A stretch of DNA of 64,000 bases from Specibacter cremeus. Lineage in GTDB: Bacteria > Actinomycetota > Actinomycetes > Actinomycetales > Micrococcaceae. Both the position numbers and the translations under genes were made by a program. Positions within the stretch are counted from its first letter, which is position 1; the number at the start of each line of letters is the position of its first letter. Shown here one piece after another: positions 33,889-43,643 of this stretch. Under the pieces are notes generated by a model. It saw only the letters and a list, made by a program, of their open reading frames with translations. It was not told the origin of the DNA and did not search any database. Where the stretch lies: positions 45,660-109,659 of the forward strand of contig NZ_RWKQ01000004.1 in the NCBI RefSeq assembly GCF_003946885.1, read 5' to 3'.

Positions 33889-34991
33889 GGCGCCACCGCC
33901 GCGGCGGGGGCTGCCGCGGCCTCCTTCGCCGCCTTCCGGGCCTCGAATGTCGGACCGTCCGGGATGTCGGCGGGGCGGTTCGCGGCGAACTCCTTGCGCA
34001 GCGTCGGCAGCACCTCGGCGCCGAAGAGGTCCAGTTGCTCCAGCACGGTCTTCAACGGCAGGCCGGCGTGGTCCACCAGGAACAGCTGGCGCTGGTAGTC
34101 GCCGAAGAAGTCGCGGAACGAGAGCGTCTTCTCGATCAGCTCCTGCGGGCTGCCGACGGTCAGCGGCGTCTGGGCGGTGAAGTCCTCCATGGACGGGCCG
34201 TGGCCGTAGACGGGGGCGTTGTCGAAGTAGGGGCGGAATTCCTTGACGGCGTCCTGCGAGTTCTTGCGGATGAAGAACTGCCCGCCCAGGCCCACGATCG
34301 CCTGGTCGGCGCGGCCATGCCCGTAGTGCTCGAAGCGCCGGCGGTACAGGCCGATCAGCTGCTGGTAGTGCTCCTTGGGCCAGAAGATGTTGTTGGCGAA
34401 GAACCCGTCGCCGTAGTACGCGGCGATCTCCGCGACCTGCGGCGTGCGGATCGAGCCGTGCCAGACGAAGGGGGCGACGCCGTCGAGGGGGCGCGGCGTG
34501 GCGGTGAACCCGTGCAGCGGCGTGCGGAAGCGGCCCTCCCAGTTCACCACCTCCTCGTCCCAGAGGCGGCGCAGCAGGGCGTAGTTTTCCACCGTCAGCT
34601 CCACTGAATCCTGGTTGTTCTTGCCAAACCAGGGGTAAACTGCGCCCATGTTGCCGCGGCCCAGGACCAAGTCGACGCGGCCGTCGGCCAGGTGTTGGAG
34701 CATGGCGAAGTCCTCGGCGATCTTCACGGGGTCGTTCGTGGTGATCAGCGTCGTCGCGGTGGACAGGATGAGCCGTTCGGTCTGCGCCGCGACATAGCCC
34801 AGGATGGTGGTGGGGGAGCTGGGGTAGAACGGCGGGTTGTGGTGCTCACCGGTGGCAAACACGTCCATGCCCACCTCCTCGGCGTGCTTGGCGATGGTCG
34901 TGATCGCCTTGATTCGCTCATGCTCGGTGGGCGTGCGCCCGGTGGTCGGGTCCATGGTCACGTCGCCCACGCTGAAAATGCCGAATTGCAC
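33885..34991 (-). CDS. LLM class flavin-dependent oxidoreductase
   Basis: A 368-aa bacterial-luciferase-like TIM-barrel enzyme that uses FMNH2 for oxygenation or F420/FMN reduction. Landmarks are the opening VQFGIFSVGDV, GEHHNPPFYPSSP (about 51-63), LSTATTLITTNDPVKIAEDFAMLQ and LVLGRGNMGAVYPWFG. The GTG at 34991 is preferred over longer starts because AAGGAG lies 6 nt upstream. The C-terminal 20 residues are Ala-rich. With the MarR gene it forms a two-gene operon. Confidence 0.88.
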   Translation of the reverse strand: MQFGIFSVGDVTMDPTTGRTPTEHERIKAITTIAKHAEEVGMDVFATGEHHNPPFYPSSPTTILGYVAAQTERLILSTATTLITTNDPVKIAEDFAMLQHLADGRVDLVLGRGNMGAVYPWFGKNNQDSVELTVENYALLRRLWDEEVVNWEGRFRTPLHGFTATPRPLDGVAPFVWHGSIRTPQVAEIAAYYGDGFFANNIFWPKEHYQQLIGLYRRRFEHYGHGRADQAIVGLGGQFFIRKNSQDAVKEFRPYFDNAPVYGHGPSMEDFTAQTPLTVGSPQELIEKTLSFRDFFGDYQRQLFLVDHAGLPLKTVLEQLDLFGAEVLPTLRKEFAANRPADIPDGPTFEARKAAKEAAAAPAAAVAP

Positions 34992-35039
34992 GGTGCTCTC
35001 CTTGCCCTCGGGAAGCCCTGACGCGGGCCCCCTATTTAT

Positions 35040-35060
35040 ATGCGTTTGCATCTATTGTAG
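35040..35060 (-). promoter_or_regulatory. Promoter and candidate MarR operator of the LLM-marR operon
   Basis: On the minus strand TACAAT (a good -10) is followed by the inverted repeat ATGC-AAAC-GCAT (35040-35051) and an AT-rich TATAAAT. A palindrome at the transcription start fits repression by the operon's own MarR protein. Confidence 0.45.
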
Positions 35061-35563
35061 GCGTCAACGGCGGCGTCGGCCAATATGTTCCCCGGGGTGC
35101 GCCGGCCCGTGGACTCCCGCGCCGGCGCAACAGCGCCTAAGATGCAGCAAGCCTGTCACTGGCGGGTGCCACACTCAAGATCCGGGGGAACCAGGTTGTC
35201 GGCCGGGAACGGGGATCCCTGGGCAGCCGTCCCTTACGAAGACTGTCCCCACGGCCAGCGCCATCGTCGGCTTCCTGGCGAAGCTCGGCGGCGTGGTCGG
35301 GCACAAGCGGATCCCGCTCATCGCCACGGGTCTGACCCTCATGCGCGTCAACGGGCCCGGCGCATGGTACGCGGGGGCCGCCGTCGTCCTGTACTTCGTG
35401 CCCAATCCGTGCATCGAGTCAGACCGAACGCCGCAAATCAGCCCGAGCGTTCGGTCCGACATGCAGCGTTCGGTCTGGTTCGGGGATTCCGGCGGCAATA
35501 TCCTCCTCGCAGAGCCACCCCGGCACGCAACTTTCACAGGTCCCGGACGTATGCCCCCGGGCG
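35061..35563. other. Intergenic region with a possible gene relic and repeated 10-mers
   Basis: Positions 35240-35410 of the plus strand read as hydrophobic protein-like sequence (AKLGGVVGHKRIPLIATGL, then WYAGAAVVLYFVPNP). There is no good start, so it may be the C-terminal scrap of a lost membrane-protein gene. After it, the 10-mer GCGTTCGGTC occurs twice directly and once inverted (35421-35476). No intact gene is visible. Confidence 0.45.
35421..35476. repeat. Inverted/direct 10-mer cluster able to form two alternative hairpins
   Basis: AGACCGAACGC (35421-35431) is the exact reverse complement of GCGTTCGGTCT (35466-35476). Ten of its bases also pair with GCGTTCGGTC at 35447-35456. Either hairpin would lie just past the 3' end of the RND transporter gene, so a terminator role is possible. 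There is no T-run. Confidence 0.6.
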
Positions 35564-38500
35564 TCAGTCGGCGGAGGCGCGCCGGCCCCGGATCTTCGGG
35601 ATGGCGCCGGTCGTCCAGTCCTGGAACTCCGCGGCCGGCTCAGGGGCGTGCGGCGACCCGGCGGACGCGGCGTGCAGCACCTTCAACGCCAAGACCCGGG
35701 CGCGGCGCTCCTTCCGGCCCTCGACCAGCCGGTACAGCACGGGCACCAGCACCAGCGTCAGGGCGGTGGAGGACACCAGCCCGCCGATCACCACGATGGC
35801 CAGCGGCTGGGAGATGAACCCGCCACCGCCGGTCACGCCCAGGGCCATCGGGGTCAGGGCGAAGATCGTGGCCAGCGCGGTCATCAGGATGGGGCGCAGG
35901 CGTTGCCGGGCACCATGCTCGATCGCCTCCGCGACGTCCATGGCCGGCCGGTCCCCGGACGGCCTGCGGTACTGGTTGATGAGGTCGATGAGCACGATCG
36001 CGTTCGTCACCACGATGCCGACCAGCATCAGCATGCCGATCAGCGACGGCAGCCCCAGCGGCACCCGGGTGGCCAGCAGCAGCCCGATGGCGCCGGTCGC
36101 CGCGAACGGGATCGAGACCAGCAGGATCAGCGGCTGCACGAGTGACTTGAACGTGGCCACCATGATGACGTACACGATCGCGATGGCGGCCAGCATGGCC
36201 AGGCCGAGCTGGCTGAACGACTCGGCCTGCTGCGTGGCCGCGCCGCCCACCGTGGCCACGACACCCGGCGGCAGGGTCAGCGACGACACCTTCGCGGTCA
36301 CCTCGGCGCTGACCGAGCCCAGGTTGTTGGCATCGGGCGTCACGGACACCGTGGCGGTGCGCTGGCCGTTCGAGGTGGTGATCGACAACGGCGTGTCCAC
36401 CACCTGGACGGTCGCCACCGAGGACAACGGGATCGGGCCCGCGGGTGTCGGCAGCGACGCGGCCCGCAAGGCGTCAACCGAGGAGAACCGGGCCCCGGTG
36501 CCGATCTGCACCTTGTAGTCCGTGGTGTCGATGCGCACCGTGCCGCCCGGAATCGGGCTGACGGTGGCGGCCAGCAGGCCGGTGATCTGCTGCTCGTCCA
36601 GGCCGGCGGCCACGGCCTTCGCCCGATCGACGCTCACCTGCACGACCGGCTGGGCCGCGGACAGGTTGCTGGTCACGCCCTGGACGTGGTCGAGTCCATG
36701 AAGGGCGCCGACCAGCGCGTCGCTGCCCTTTTGCAGATCGGCCCCGGTGGGCGCCGTGACCGTGACGTCGACGGTGCTGGACATCCCGAATCCGCCGGAG
36801 GAGGAGCCGACGCTCACCGTGCCGGCGTCCGTGACACCCGCCAGCGCGGCACGGGCCGCGTCCTTGATGGCCGCCTGGTCGGCATTCTGGTCCGTGATGA
36901 CCTGGAACCGGGCAGTGGACGCCCCGGCGGAGAACAGGGCCGAGAACCCGCCGGAGGCGTTGCCGATCGTGACCTGGATGTCCCGGACGCCCGGGATGGA
37001 CTTCAACGCGGCCTCGACCTTCGACGCGGCCTTGTCCGTCACGTCCAGGCTGGTGCCGGGGGCCAGGGCCTGTGTGACGGTGAAGCTGTTCTGCCCGGTG
37101 TTGCCGAGCAGGTTCGTGGGCAGCAGCGGCGTCATGGCCAGTGTCGCGGCCAGGATGACGACGCCGGAGACCAGCGTGGTGACCGGGTGCTTCTGCGTCC
37201 GCTTCAGGATGGGCAGGTAGCCGCGTTGCAGCCGGCTGGTGCGCTCCCTCGACTCGACGGCGCTCAGCAGCGCCTTGCCGGACAGCGCCGCTCCGGTGCC
37301 GTCCGTGTGCACGGGCGTCCTCAGGAACCAGTATGCGAGCACGGGCACGATGGTCAGCGACACGAACAACGAGGCCAGCAGCGCGAACGTGACGGTCAGC
37401 GCGAACGGCCGGAACAGTTGCCCGGCCAGGTTGCCGACGAACGCGATCGGCAGGAACACGGCCACGGTGGTCAGCGTCGAGGCGGTCACGGCGCCGGCCA
37501 CCTCGCGCACGGCGGAGAGGATGGCGGCCAGCTTGTCCTCGCCGTAGCCCAGGTGCCGCTTGATGTTCTCGATCACGACGATCGAGTCGTCCACGACGCG
37601 CCCGATCGCGATGGTCAGCGCACCCAGCGTGAGGATGTTCAGCGAGTACCCGGTGGCCCACAACCCGATGAACGTCACCATCAGCGACAACGGGATGGAG
37701 ATCGCCGTCACGAGCGTCGAGCGCACCGAGAGCAGGAAGATGAGGATAACGACGACGGCGAAGCCCAGTCCCAGCAGACCTTCCGTTGTGAGGTCGTGAA
37801 TGGACTTCTCGATGAACGGGGCCTGGTCGAGGACGGTCGTGAACTTCGCGTCGTGTCCGAGCTCGGCCTGGATCCGCGGCAGCGCGGCGTTGATCTCGTG
37901 GGAGAGGGTGACGGTGTCGGCGTCGGGCTTCTTCGTGACGGACAACGCCAGCGTGGGTGCGCCGTTCGTGCGGGTGATGGACGTCGTGGCGTCGTCGGCC
38001 AGCGCCACCGACGCGACGGCCCCGATCGTGGCCGGCGCCGGGCCGGGCCCGGTCCGGTTGCCGTTGGAGGCCAGCGGCAGCGCCTTGATGGCGTCGAGCG
38101 AGGTGACCGAGCTGCCGGCCTGGATGGACAGGGTCTGGCCGTCGTGGCCGAGCGTCCCGACGGGCACGAGCGAGCCGTTGTCGGACAGCGCGGTCGAGAT
38201 GGCGCCGACGGAGACGCCGGCGGCGGCCAGCTTCGCCGGGTCCGGGACGATGGCGATGTGCTGGGTGTTCGCGCCGGAGACGTCGGCGCTGCGCACGCCG
38301 TCGATCTTCAACAGCGTCGGCACCGCGATGCGCTGCAGGCCGGTGTTCAGGGCGGCCAGGCCCTGGTTGGAGGAGACGGCCAGGAACACGATGGGGAAGT
38401 CGTCGATGCTGCCGGCGATGGGCTGTGGCGCGACGTCCTTGGGCAGCCGGGACGCCACGTTGGAGATGGCCCGGTCGATCTGGTTGCGGGCCCGGTCCAG

Positions 38501-38803
38501 GTTCGTGCCGTACTTGAACGACAGGTTGATGGTGGAGACGCCGGTGCGGGAGGTGGAGGTGCTCGACTCCAGCCCCTCGACGGCGTTCAGGGCGGCCTCG
38601 AGCGGTTCACTGACCTGCTTGTCGACGACCTCGGGGGAGGCGCCCGGCATGGCGGAGACGACCGTGACCTGCGGGAACTCGATGGAGGGGATGAGTTCCT
38701 GCTTCAGTGTTCCGAGCGTGATCACGCCGAACACCACCGCGAAGATGGTGATCAGCGCGATCAGTGCCCGGTTGCCCAGCGAAAGGGTGGCCAGGCGAAA
38801 CAT
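35564..38803 (-). CDS. RND family efflux permease (HAE1/AcrB-like)
   Basis: A 1079-aa inner-membrane exporter with the AcrB layout: helix 1 at residues 12-32, a large periplasmic-type loop, helices 2-6 from about 330, a second large loop and helices 8-12. The first loop begins PSIEFPQVTVVSAMPGASPEVV. The proton-relay helix reads AIGRVVDDSIVVIENI, with the paired Asp. GGAG lies 9 nt before the ATG. No membrane-fusion protein or outer-membrane channel gene lies nearby, as usual for monoderm actinobacteria. The substrate is unknown. Confidence 0.9.
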   Translation of the reverse strand: MFRLATLSLGNRALIALITIFAVVFGVITLGTLKQELIPSIEFPQVTVVSAMPGASPEVVDKQVSEPLEAALNAVEGLESSTSTSRTGVSTINLSFKYGTNLDRARNQIDRAISNVASRLPKDVAPQPIAGSIDDFPIVFLAVSSNQGLAALNTGLQRIAVPTLLKIDGVRSADVSGANTQHIAIVPDPAKLAAAGVSVGAISTALSDNGSLVPVGTLGHDGQTLSIQAGSSVTSLDAIKALPLASNGNRTGPGPAPATIGAVASVALADDATTSITRTNGAPTLALSVTKKPDADTVTLSHEINAALPRIQAELGHDAKFTTVLDQAPFIEKSIHDLTTEGLLGLGFAVVVILIFLLSVRSTLVTAISIPLSLMVTFIGLWATGYSLNILTLGALTIAIGRVVDDSIVVIENIKRHLGYGEDKLAAILSAVREVAGAVTASTLTTVAVFLPIAFVGNLAGQLFRPFALTVTFALLASLFVSLTIVPVLAYWFLRTPVHTDGTGAALSGKALLSAVESRERTSRLQRGYLPILKRTQKHPVTTLVSGVVILAATLAMTPLLPTNLLGNTGQNSFTVTQALAPGTSLDVTDKAASKVEAALKSIPGVRDIQVTIGNASGGFSALFSAGASTARFQVITDQNADQAAIKDAARAALAGVTDAGTVSVGSSSGGFGMSSTVDVTVTAPTGADLQKGSDALVGALHGLDHVQGVTSNLSAAQPVVQVSVDRAKAVAAGLDEQQITGLLAATVSPIPGGTVRIDTTDYKVQIGTGARFSSVDALRAASLPTPAGPIPLSSVATVQVVDTPLSITTSNGQRTATVSVTPDANNLGSVSAEVTAKVSSLTLPPGVVATVGGAATQQAESFSQLGLAMLAAIAIVYVIMVATFKSLVQPLILLVSIPFAATGAIGLLLATRVPLGLPSLIGMLMLVGIVVTNAIVLIDLINQYRRPSGDRPAMDVAEAIEHGARQRLRPILMTALATIFALTPMALGVTGGGGFISQPLAIVVIGGLVSSTALTLVLVPVLYRLVEGRKERRARVLALKVLHAASAGSPHAPEPAAEFQDWTTGAIPKIRGRRASAD

Positions 38804-38862
38804 CTACACGCTCCAGGGAAGTTGCTCGATTTTCGCCAGGCCCGCCCGGGGCAGGCGGCGCG

Positions 38863-40362
38863 TCAGGCGGTGACGGTCTCCAGCTGCAGCGCGCGGGCCG
38901 TGGCATCCATGGACTGGGCGAACAGGTCCGGGTTGTCGTTGAGCTTGGTCCCGTACGTCGGCATCATGGTGCGCAGGGAATCCTGCCATTCCAGCTTGAA
39001 CTTCCGGGGGAAGCAGCGCTGCAGCAGTTCCAGCATGATCGGCACGGCCGTGGAGGCCCCCGGGGAGGCGCCCAGCAGGGCGGACAGCGAACCGTCGGAG
39101 GCGGTGATGACCTCGGTGCCGAACTGCAGCACGCCGCCCTTCTTCGGGTCCTTCTTGATGATCTGCACGCGCTGTCCGGCGGTGATCAGCTCCCAGTCGT
39201 CGCCGTTGGCCTGCGGGAAGTACTCCTGCAGGGCGGTCACCTTGGCGCCGTGGCTCTTCAGGACCTCGCTGATGAGGTACTTGACCAGGCCCAGGTTGTC
39301 CTTGCCGACGGCCAGCATGGGGATGATGTTGCCGGGGCGGATCGAGCCGGGCAGGTCGAGGTAGCTGCCGGTCTTCAGGTACTTGGTGGAAAAGCCGCCG
39401 TACGGGCCGAACAGCAGGGAACGTTTGCCGTCCACGTACCGGGTGTCCAGGTGCGGCACGGACATGGGCGGGGCGCCCACGGATGCCTGGCCGTACACCT
39501 TGGCGCTGTGCTGGACGGCGAGGTCCTCGTTCGTGCAGCGGAAGAACTGGCCGGAGACGGGGAACCCGCCGAAGCCCTTGCCCTGCGGGATGCCGGAGCG
39601 CTGCAGCAGGTGCAGGGCGCCGCCACCGCCGCCGATGAACACGAAGCGGGTCTTGACGCGCCCGCGCTCGTTCGACGCCGGGTGGCGCAGCGCGATGTCC
39701 CAGCGCCCGTCGCTGGCGCGCTGCACATCGGTGACTTCCGTGCCGTAGTTGACCTCGACGTCGTTGTTGCCCAGGTAACCGACAAGCTCACGCGTCAACG
39801 CGCCGAAGTCGACGTCGGTGCCCTCGGCGGCGCGCGTGGCGGTGACCACCTGCTTCGGGTCGCGGCCCTTCATGACCAGCGGCGCCCAGGCCGCGATCTG
39901 GTCCGGGTCCTCGGAGTACTCCATGGAGGAGAATAGCGTGTTCGGTTGCAGCGCCTCGTAGCGGGTGCGCAGGAACTTGCGGTGGTCGGCGCCGAGCACC
40001 AGGCTCATGTGCGGGACCGTGTTGATGAAGCCCTTGGGCGAGCCGATCTTGCCGTCGGTGACGAGGTGGGCCCAGAACTGGCGGGAGAGCTGGAACTGCT
40101 CGTTGATGCCCAACGCTTTCGCCGGGTCGACGGAGCCGTCTTTCGCGGCGGGGGAGTAGTTGAGCTCGCAGAGTGCGGAGTGGCCGGTGCCGGCGTTGTT
40201 CCACGGGCTGGAGGACTCGAGGCCGGGCGAATCGAGACGCTCGAAGAGGGCGATCTTCCACGTCGGTTCGAGTTGCTTGAGCATGGCACCCAGGGTGGCG
40301 CTCATGATGCCGCCCCCGATGAGTACGACGTCAGCGTCTTTGGTGTCTGAGATGAAGGTCAC
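38863..40362 (-). CDS. mqo: Malate:quinone oxidoreductase
   Basis: A membrane-associated FAD enzyme that oxidises malate to oxaloacetate and passes electrons to quinone, bypassing NAD-dependent malate dehydrogenase. The 499-aa protein shows the FAD motif [20 protein letters not shown] (residues 10-29), the [20 protein letters not shown] segment (51-70) and [20 protein letters not shown]. The start is a GTG at 40362 with GGAG 6 nt upstream. A perfect CTAGCGCTAG palindrome lies 24 nt upstream of the start (40386-40395), in the probable promoter. Confidence 0.96.
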   Translation of the reverse strand: MTFISDTKDADVVLIGGGIMSATLGAMLKQLEPTWKIALFERLDSPGLESSSPWNNAGTGHSALCELNYSPAAKDGSVDPAKALGINEQFQLSRQFWAHLVTDGKIGSPKGFINTVPHMSLVLGADHRKFLRTRYEALQPNTLFSSMEYSEDPDQIAAWAPLVMKGRDPKQVVTATRAAEGTDVDFGALTRELVGYLGNNDVEVNYGTEVTDVQRASDGRWDIALRHPASNERGRVKTRFVFIGGGGGALHLLQRSGIPQGKGFGGFPVSGQFFRCTNEDLAVQHSAKVYGQASVGAPPMSVPHLDTRYVDGKRSLLFGPYGGFSTKYLKTGSYLDLPGSIRPGNIIPMLAVGKDNLGLVKYLISEVLKSHGAKVTALQEYFPQANGDDWELITAGQRVQIIKKDPKKGGVLQFGTEVITASDGSLSALLGASPGASTAVPIMLELLQRCFPRKFKLEWQDSLRTMMPTYGTKLNDNPDLFAQSMDATARALQLETVTA

Positions 40363-40452
40363 GGTCCACTCCGATAGAGGCTTTCCTAGCGCTAGAAGCG
40401 TATCGCGGGGGGACCGTCAAGCTTAAATCACGAGAACCGGGTCACACGGTTG

Positions 40453-42129
40453 TCACGGCGTCTTGTTGAGCTTGACCTGGTTGAACACCTCGTCGAGCAC
40501 CGGGCTGACCGGATAGCTGGCCACCCGGTTGGACAGCGCGACGGCGGAAATCGGGTACGCGATCGGCACGGCCGGGACGGTGGTCGCGATCTGCCGGCTG
40601 ATCGCCTCGTAGGCGGCGGTGCGGTCGGGGCCGTTGGGCAGCGACCGGGCCCGGGTGATCTTGGAGAGCAGCTGCGGGTCGGTCATGCCGAGCTGGCCGT
40701 TGGCGGCGGCGAAGATCGGGCTGATGAAGTTGTCCGGATCCGCGTACCCGCCGTTCCAGCCCATGAGGTCCAGGGCGTGGTCGCCGGGGCTCGTGACCTT
40801 GCCGACGTAGTTGTCCGACCAGTCGACCGGCACGGGCTGGATGTTGAAGCCGACGGCGGTCAGCTGCCGGGCGATCTCCGCGTACACCTTCTCGGGCGTG
40901 GGCAGGTAGGGCCGGGTCGTGTTGGTCGGGTAGTAGAACTTCAGCGGCTGGCCCGTGTAGGAGGAGGCCTTGAGCAGCTCGGCCGCCTTCTGCGGGTTGT
41001 AGGCCGGGTCGGTGACGGCGTTCTTGAAGCCGCTGAGCTTGGGTGGGATGAACTGGGTGGCCGGGATGGTGCCGCCGATGAAGTATTTGGAGACGAGCGT
41101 GGTCTTGTCGATGGCCATGGCGATGGCCTGGCGGACCAAGGGGTCGTCCAGCGGCTTCACGGCCTGGTTCAGCCCCAGGTACATGACGGAGAACGGGTCG
41201 CGCTGGAGGATCTGCACGCCGTTCTTCACGAGCGTGTCGAAGTCCCCGGGCGTGACGGGGTCGTAGCCGTCGATGCGGCCGTCCAAGAGGGCCTGGACGC
41301 GGGTGGCGGACCGGTCGTAGGTGAGGAATCGCAGCACGTCGATCTGGCCCTTGGCGCCCCAGTACTGCGTGTTGGCGTGCAGTGTCACGGCGCCGTTGCC
41401 CCAGCTGGTCAGCGTGTACGGGCCGGTGCCGACCGGGTGCAGCGCATACTGGGAGACCTTGTGCCCGGCCACGGTGCGGTTCAGCGTGTTCGCGTCGCCG
41501 GCCGACAACGCGGCGGGTGAGGAGATGGCGAACGCCGGCAGCGTCAACGCCTGCAGGAGGCCGGTCAGCGGCAGGTTCAGCCCGAGGGTCACCTGCAGGT
41601 CGGTGTCGACGCTGCAGCTTTTGTAGATGGAGTTCTTCGCGTCGTCGGAGAACGCCTGGAAGACCTGCTTGAACGTGACCGAGGCGCCGTCGCCGCGGGT
41701 GGCCTTCGGCAGCGTGAACCAGCGGTTGAAGTTCGTGCACACGGCGGCGGCGTTGAACGCGGTCCCGTCCGTGAACAACACGCCCTTGCGCAGCGCGAAC
41801 GTGTACGACAGGCCGTCGTCCGCGGCCTTCCACGACGTGGCCAGGCTGGGGGCCGGCGCGCCGGTGGTCGGGTCGACGGTGACCAGTCCCTCGAGGATCT
41901 GCCGGGTCACCCGGTACGACTCGCCGTCGCTGACCAGCGCCGGGTCGAGACCGGTGGGGTCGGAGCCGGTACCGAAGTCGAAGGTGACCGGCGCCGCGTC
42001 GGTGGGTGCCGCCGTCGTGCTTGGGGCCGGGGCGGGAATGCCGGTGCAACCGGCCAGGACAAGGACGACGACGGCGGGCAGCAGGGCGCGCCAGCGGCGG
42101 GGGCGGTGCGGGCCGGCCGGTCGGGGCAC
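40453..42129 (-). CDS. Peptide/nickel-type ABC transporter substrate-binding lipoprotein (family 5)
   Basis: A 558-aa extracellular solute-binding protein of the DppA/OppA family. A Sec signal peptide (RRWRALLPAVVVLVLAGC) ends at the lipobox Cys28, so it is a lipoprotein. The mature part shows DPTGLDPALVSDGESYRVTR, then LATSWKAADDGLSYTFALRKG, the family signature. The GTG start has AAGGAG 6 nt upstream. It is an orphan: no permease or ATPase gene adjoins it, so it may share a transporter encoded elsewhere, or the Opp system at 47-52 kb. Confidence 0.9.
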   Translation of the reverse strand: MPRPAGPHRPRRWRALLPAVVVLVLAGCTGIPAPAPSTTAAPTDAAPVTFDFGTGSDPTGLDPALVSDGESYRVTRQILEGLVTVDPTTGAPAPSLATSWKAADDGLSYTFALRKGVLFTDGTAFNAAAVCTNFNRWFTLPKATRGDGASVTFKQVFQAFSDDAKNSIYKSCSVDTDLQVTLGLNLPLTGLLQALTLPAFAISSPAALSAGDANTLNRTVAGHKVSQYALHPVGTGPYTLTSWGNGAVTLHANTQYWGAKGQIDVLRFLTYDRSATRVQALLDGRIDGYDPVTPGDFDTLVKNGVQILQRDPFSVMYLGLNQAVKPLDDPLVRQAIAMAIDKTTLVSKYFIGGTIPATQFIPPKLSGFKNAVTDPAYNPQKAAELLKASSYTGQPLKFYYPTNTTRPYLPTPEKVYAEIARQLTAVGFNIQPVPVDWSDNYVGKVTSPGDHALDLMGWNGGYADPDNFISPIFAAANGQLGMTDPQLLSKITRARSLPNGPDRTAAYEAISRQIATTVPAVPIAYPISAVALSNRVASYPVSPVLDEVFNQVKLNKTP

Positions 42130-42248
42130 TGGTGTCTCCTTGGCGGGTCGGGGCGGAATGCGGGCCAGCCAACCATCCTAGTTTGTCCGGCCCGGTGTCC
42201 GCTGGCCGGCGGTGTCGCGTCGGGCCGGTAGTATGAATGGCACTGTCG

Positions 42249-42330
42249 GCGCGAGTGGTGAAATTGGCAGACACGCAGGATTTAGGTTCCTGTGCCCTCG
42301 GGCGTGCGGGTTCAAGTCCCGCCTCGCGCA
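42249..42330 (+). tRNA. tRNA-Leu (anticodon TAG)
   Basis: The 82-nt cloverleaf has acceptor arms GCGCGAG and CTCGCGC plus discriminator A, a D-arm with TGGTGAAATTGGCAGACAC, and an anticodon loop TTTAGGT giving TAG. The long class II variable arm is GTGCCCTCGGGCGT and the T-arm is GCGGGTTCAAGTCCCGC. CCA is not encoded. It reads the CUA codon. An integrase relic follows immediately, so its 3' half is a likely attachment site. Confidence 0.95.
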
Positions 42331-42418
42331 CAACGTTTCCGCAGGTCAGCGGCGGTTTGGCCTGCGAAGTGTTCGCAAAACTTCAAAAAGTGTTCCCACG
42401 GGCGTGGCATTGAGGGCT

Positions 42419-43545
42419 ATGGCCAGGTTTGTGGTGCGCTCTTCTCGATCCGGCGCGAAGGCCTATCAGGTACGGTGCCGGATCCGGATACCCGCACGCG
42501 GCAGGGCATCACGATGGGCTCCGAGGCAGAGGCCATCACGCTGAAACGCCTGCTGGGCCCAAACGGCCAGTCGTTCACGATTGCGCAGGACGCCATGGCC
42601 GCGAACCAGACGGCCACACCGACGGTCTACGAGGTCGTTCAGGAACACATTGACCGCCTGGTCCGCCCGTTGCCGGGAACCGTGCGGAGTTACCAGGTGA
42701 TGCTCGACCTGCATATTCGCCCTTGGTCTGGGATCCATCCCGATCGGTCAGTTGGACATTCGCCACCTGACTTGGTGGATCAGGGCCATGCAGAAGAAGG
42801 GGCGCTGCGCCAAGACGATCAAGAACGTGCGCGCGTTGATCTAATCGGCCATGGAGACGGCCATCACGCTCAAGTACCGGCCCGACAATCCGTGCCGGCG
42901 GGTTCAGGTGCCGTCGGGGGAGAAGCCGGAGGACGAGGCCCGGTTCTTGACACAGTCTGAATTTGGCCTGCTGCGCGACTCCATGGCCGATCCCTGCAGG
43001 GTCTTCAGCGAGTTCCTGGTGATGACGGGTATGCGCTTCGGCGAGGCGACGGCCGTGACGGGTGCCGACGTCGAACTTTTGGCCAAACCGGCGACGGTGC
43101 GCGTCAACAAGGCCTGGAAGCGCGACGGCAGCAACTCGTTTTATGTTGGCGTGACGAAGACGGGCGCCGGCAAGTGGACCATCGCCGTGAATCCCGGCAT
43201 GGTAGACCACCTGGTGCCCCTTGTGGCCAGCCGGACGGGCGACGAACTCCTGTTCGTGTCGTCCCCGGGCGGCCGATCCACTCCACCTTTTGGCGCCACT
43301 ATTGGCTACCGGCTGTCAGGGCGGCGCAGGCGAAGGGGATGGCAAAGGACCCGCGCATCCACGACCTGCGGCACACGCATGCGTCCTGGTTGATCCAGGA
43401 TGGCGTCTCCCTGTTCATCATCTCCCGCCGCCTCGGCCACGCGTCGACGACGACCACGGAACAGATATACGGGCTCCTGATGCCGCAGGCGCTGCAGGAC
43501 GCCCCGGACGCGATCGAGCGGGCGGCAAGGGCGTGGCAGGAGTAG
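42419..43545 (+). pseudogene. Decayed tyrosine recombinase (phage/island integrase)
   Basis: Pieces of one integrase lie in changing frames. They are an N-terminal MARFVVRSSRSGAKAYQVR, then a core-binding domain (QTATPTVYEVVQEHIDRLV), then EDEARFLTQSEFGLLRDS and the catalytic Arg in GMRFGEATAV. The HDLRHTHASWL box with His-x-x-Arg, LGHASTTTTEQIYG with the catalytic Tyr, and a stop at 43545 follow. Breaks occur at about 42470, 42715, 42843 (stop) and 43270. All catalytic residues survive but no full product can be made. Its place 88 bp after tRNA-Leu marks a former tRNA-integrated element. Confidence 0.88.
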
Positions 43546-43643
43546 TTTTCACTTCCAGAGGGCACGGCCACCAACGTTCACGTCCCAAACGTTCGATCGG
43601 TTCGGTTTCTGGGGGCGACACCCGCGACGATACTGTGAGAGGC

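Noticed and set aside
36686-39364. An 892-codon open frame antisense to the RND exporter and mqo.
   Set aside because: It crosses two well-supported genes, has Gln/Arg/Gly-rich low-complexity sequence and no family similarity.
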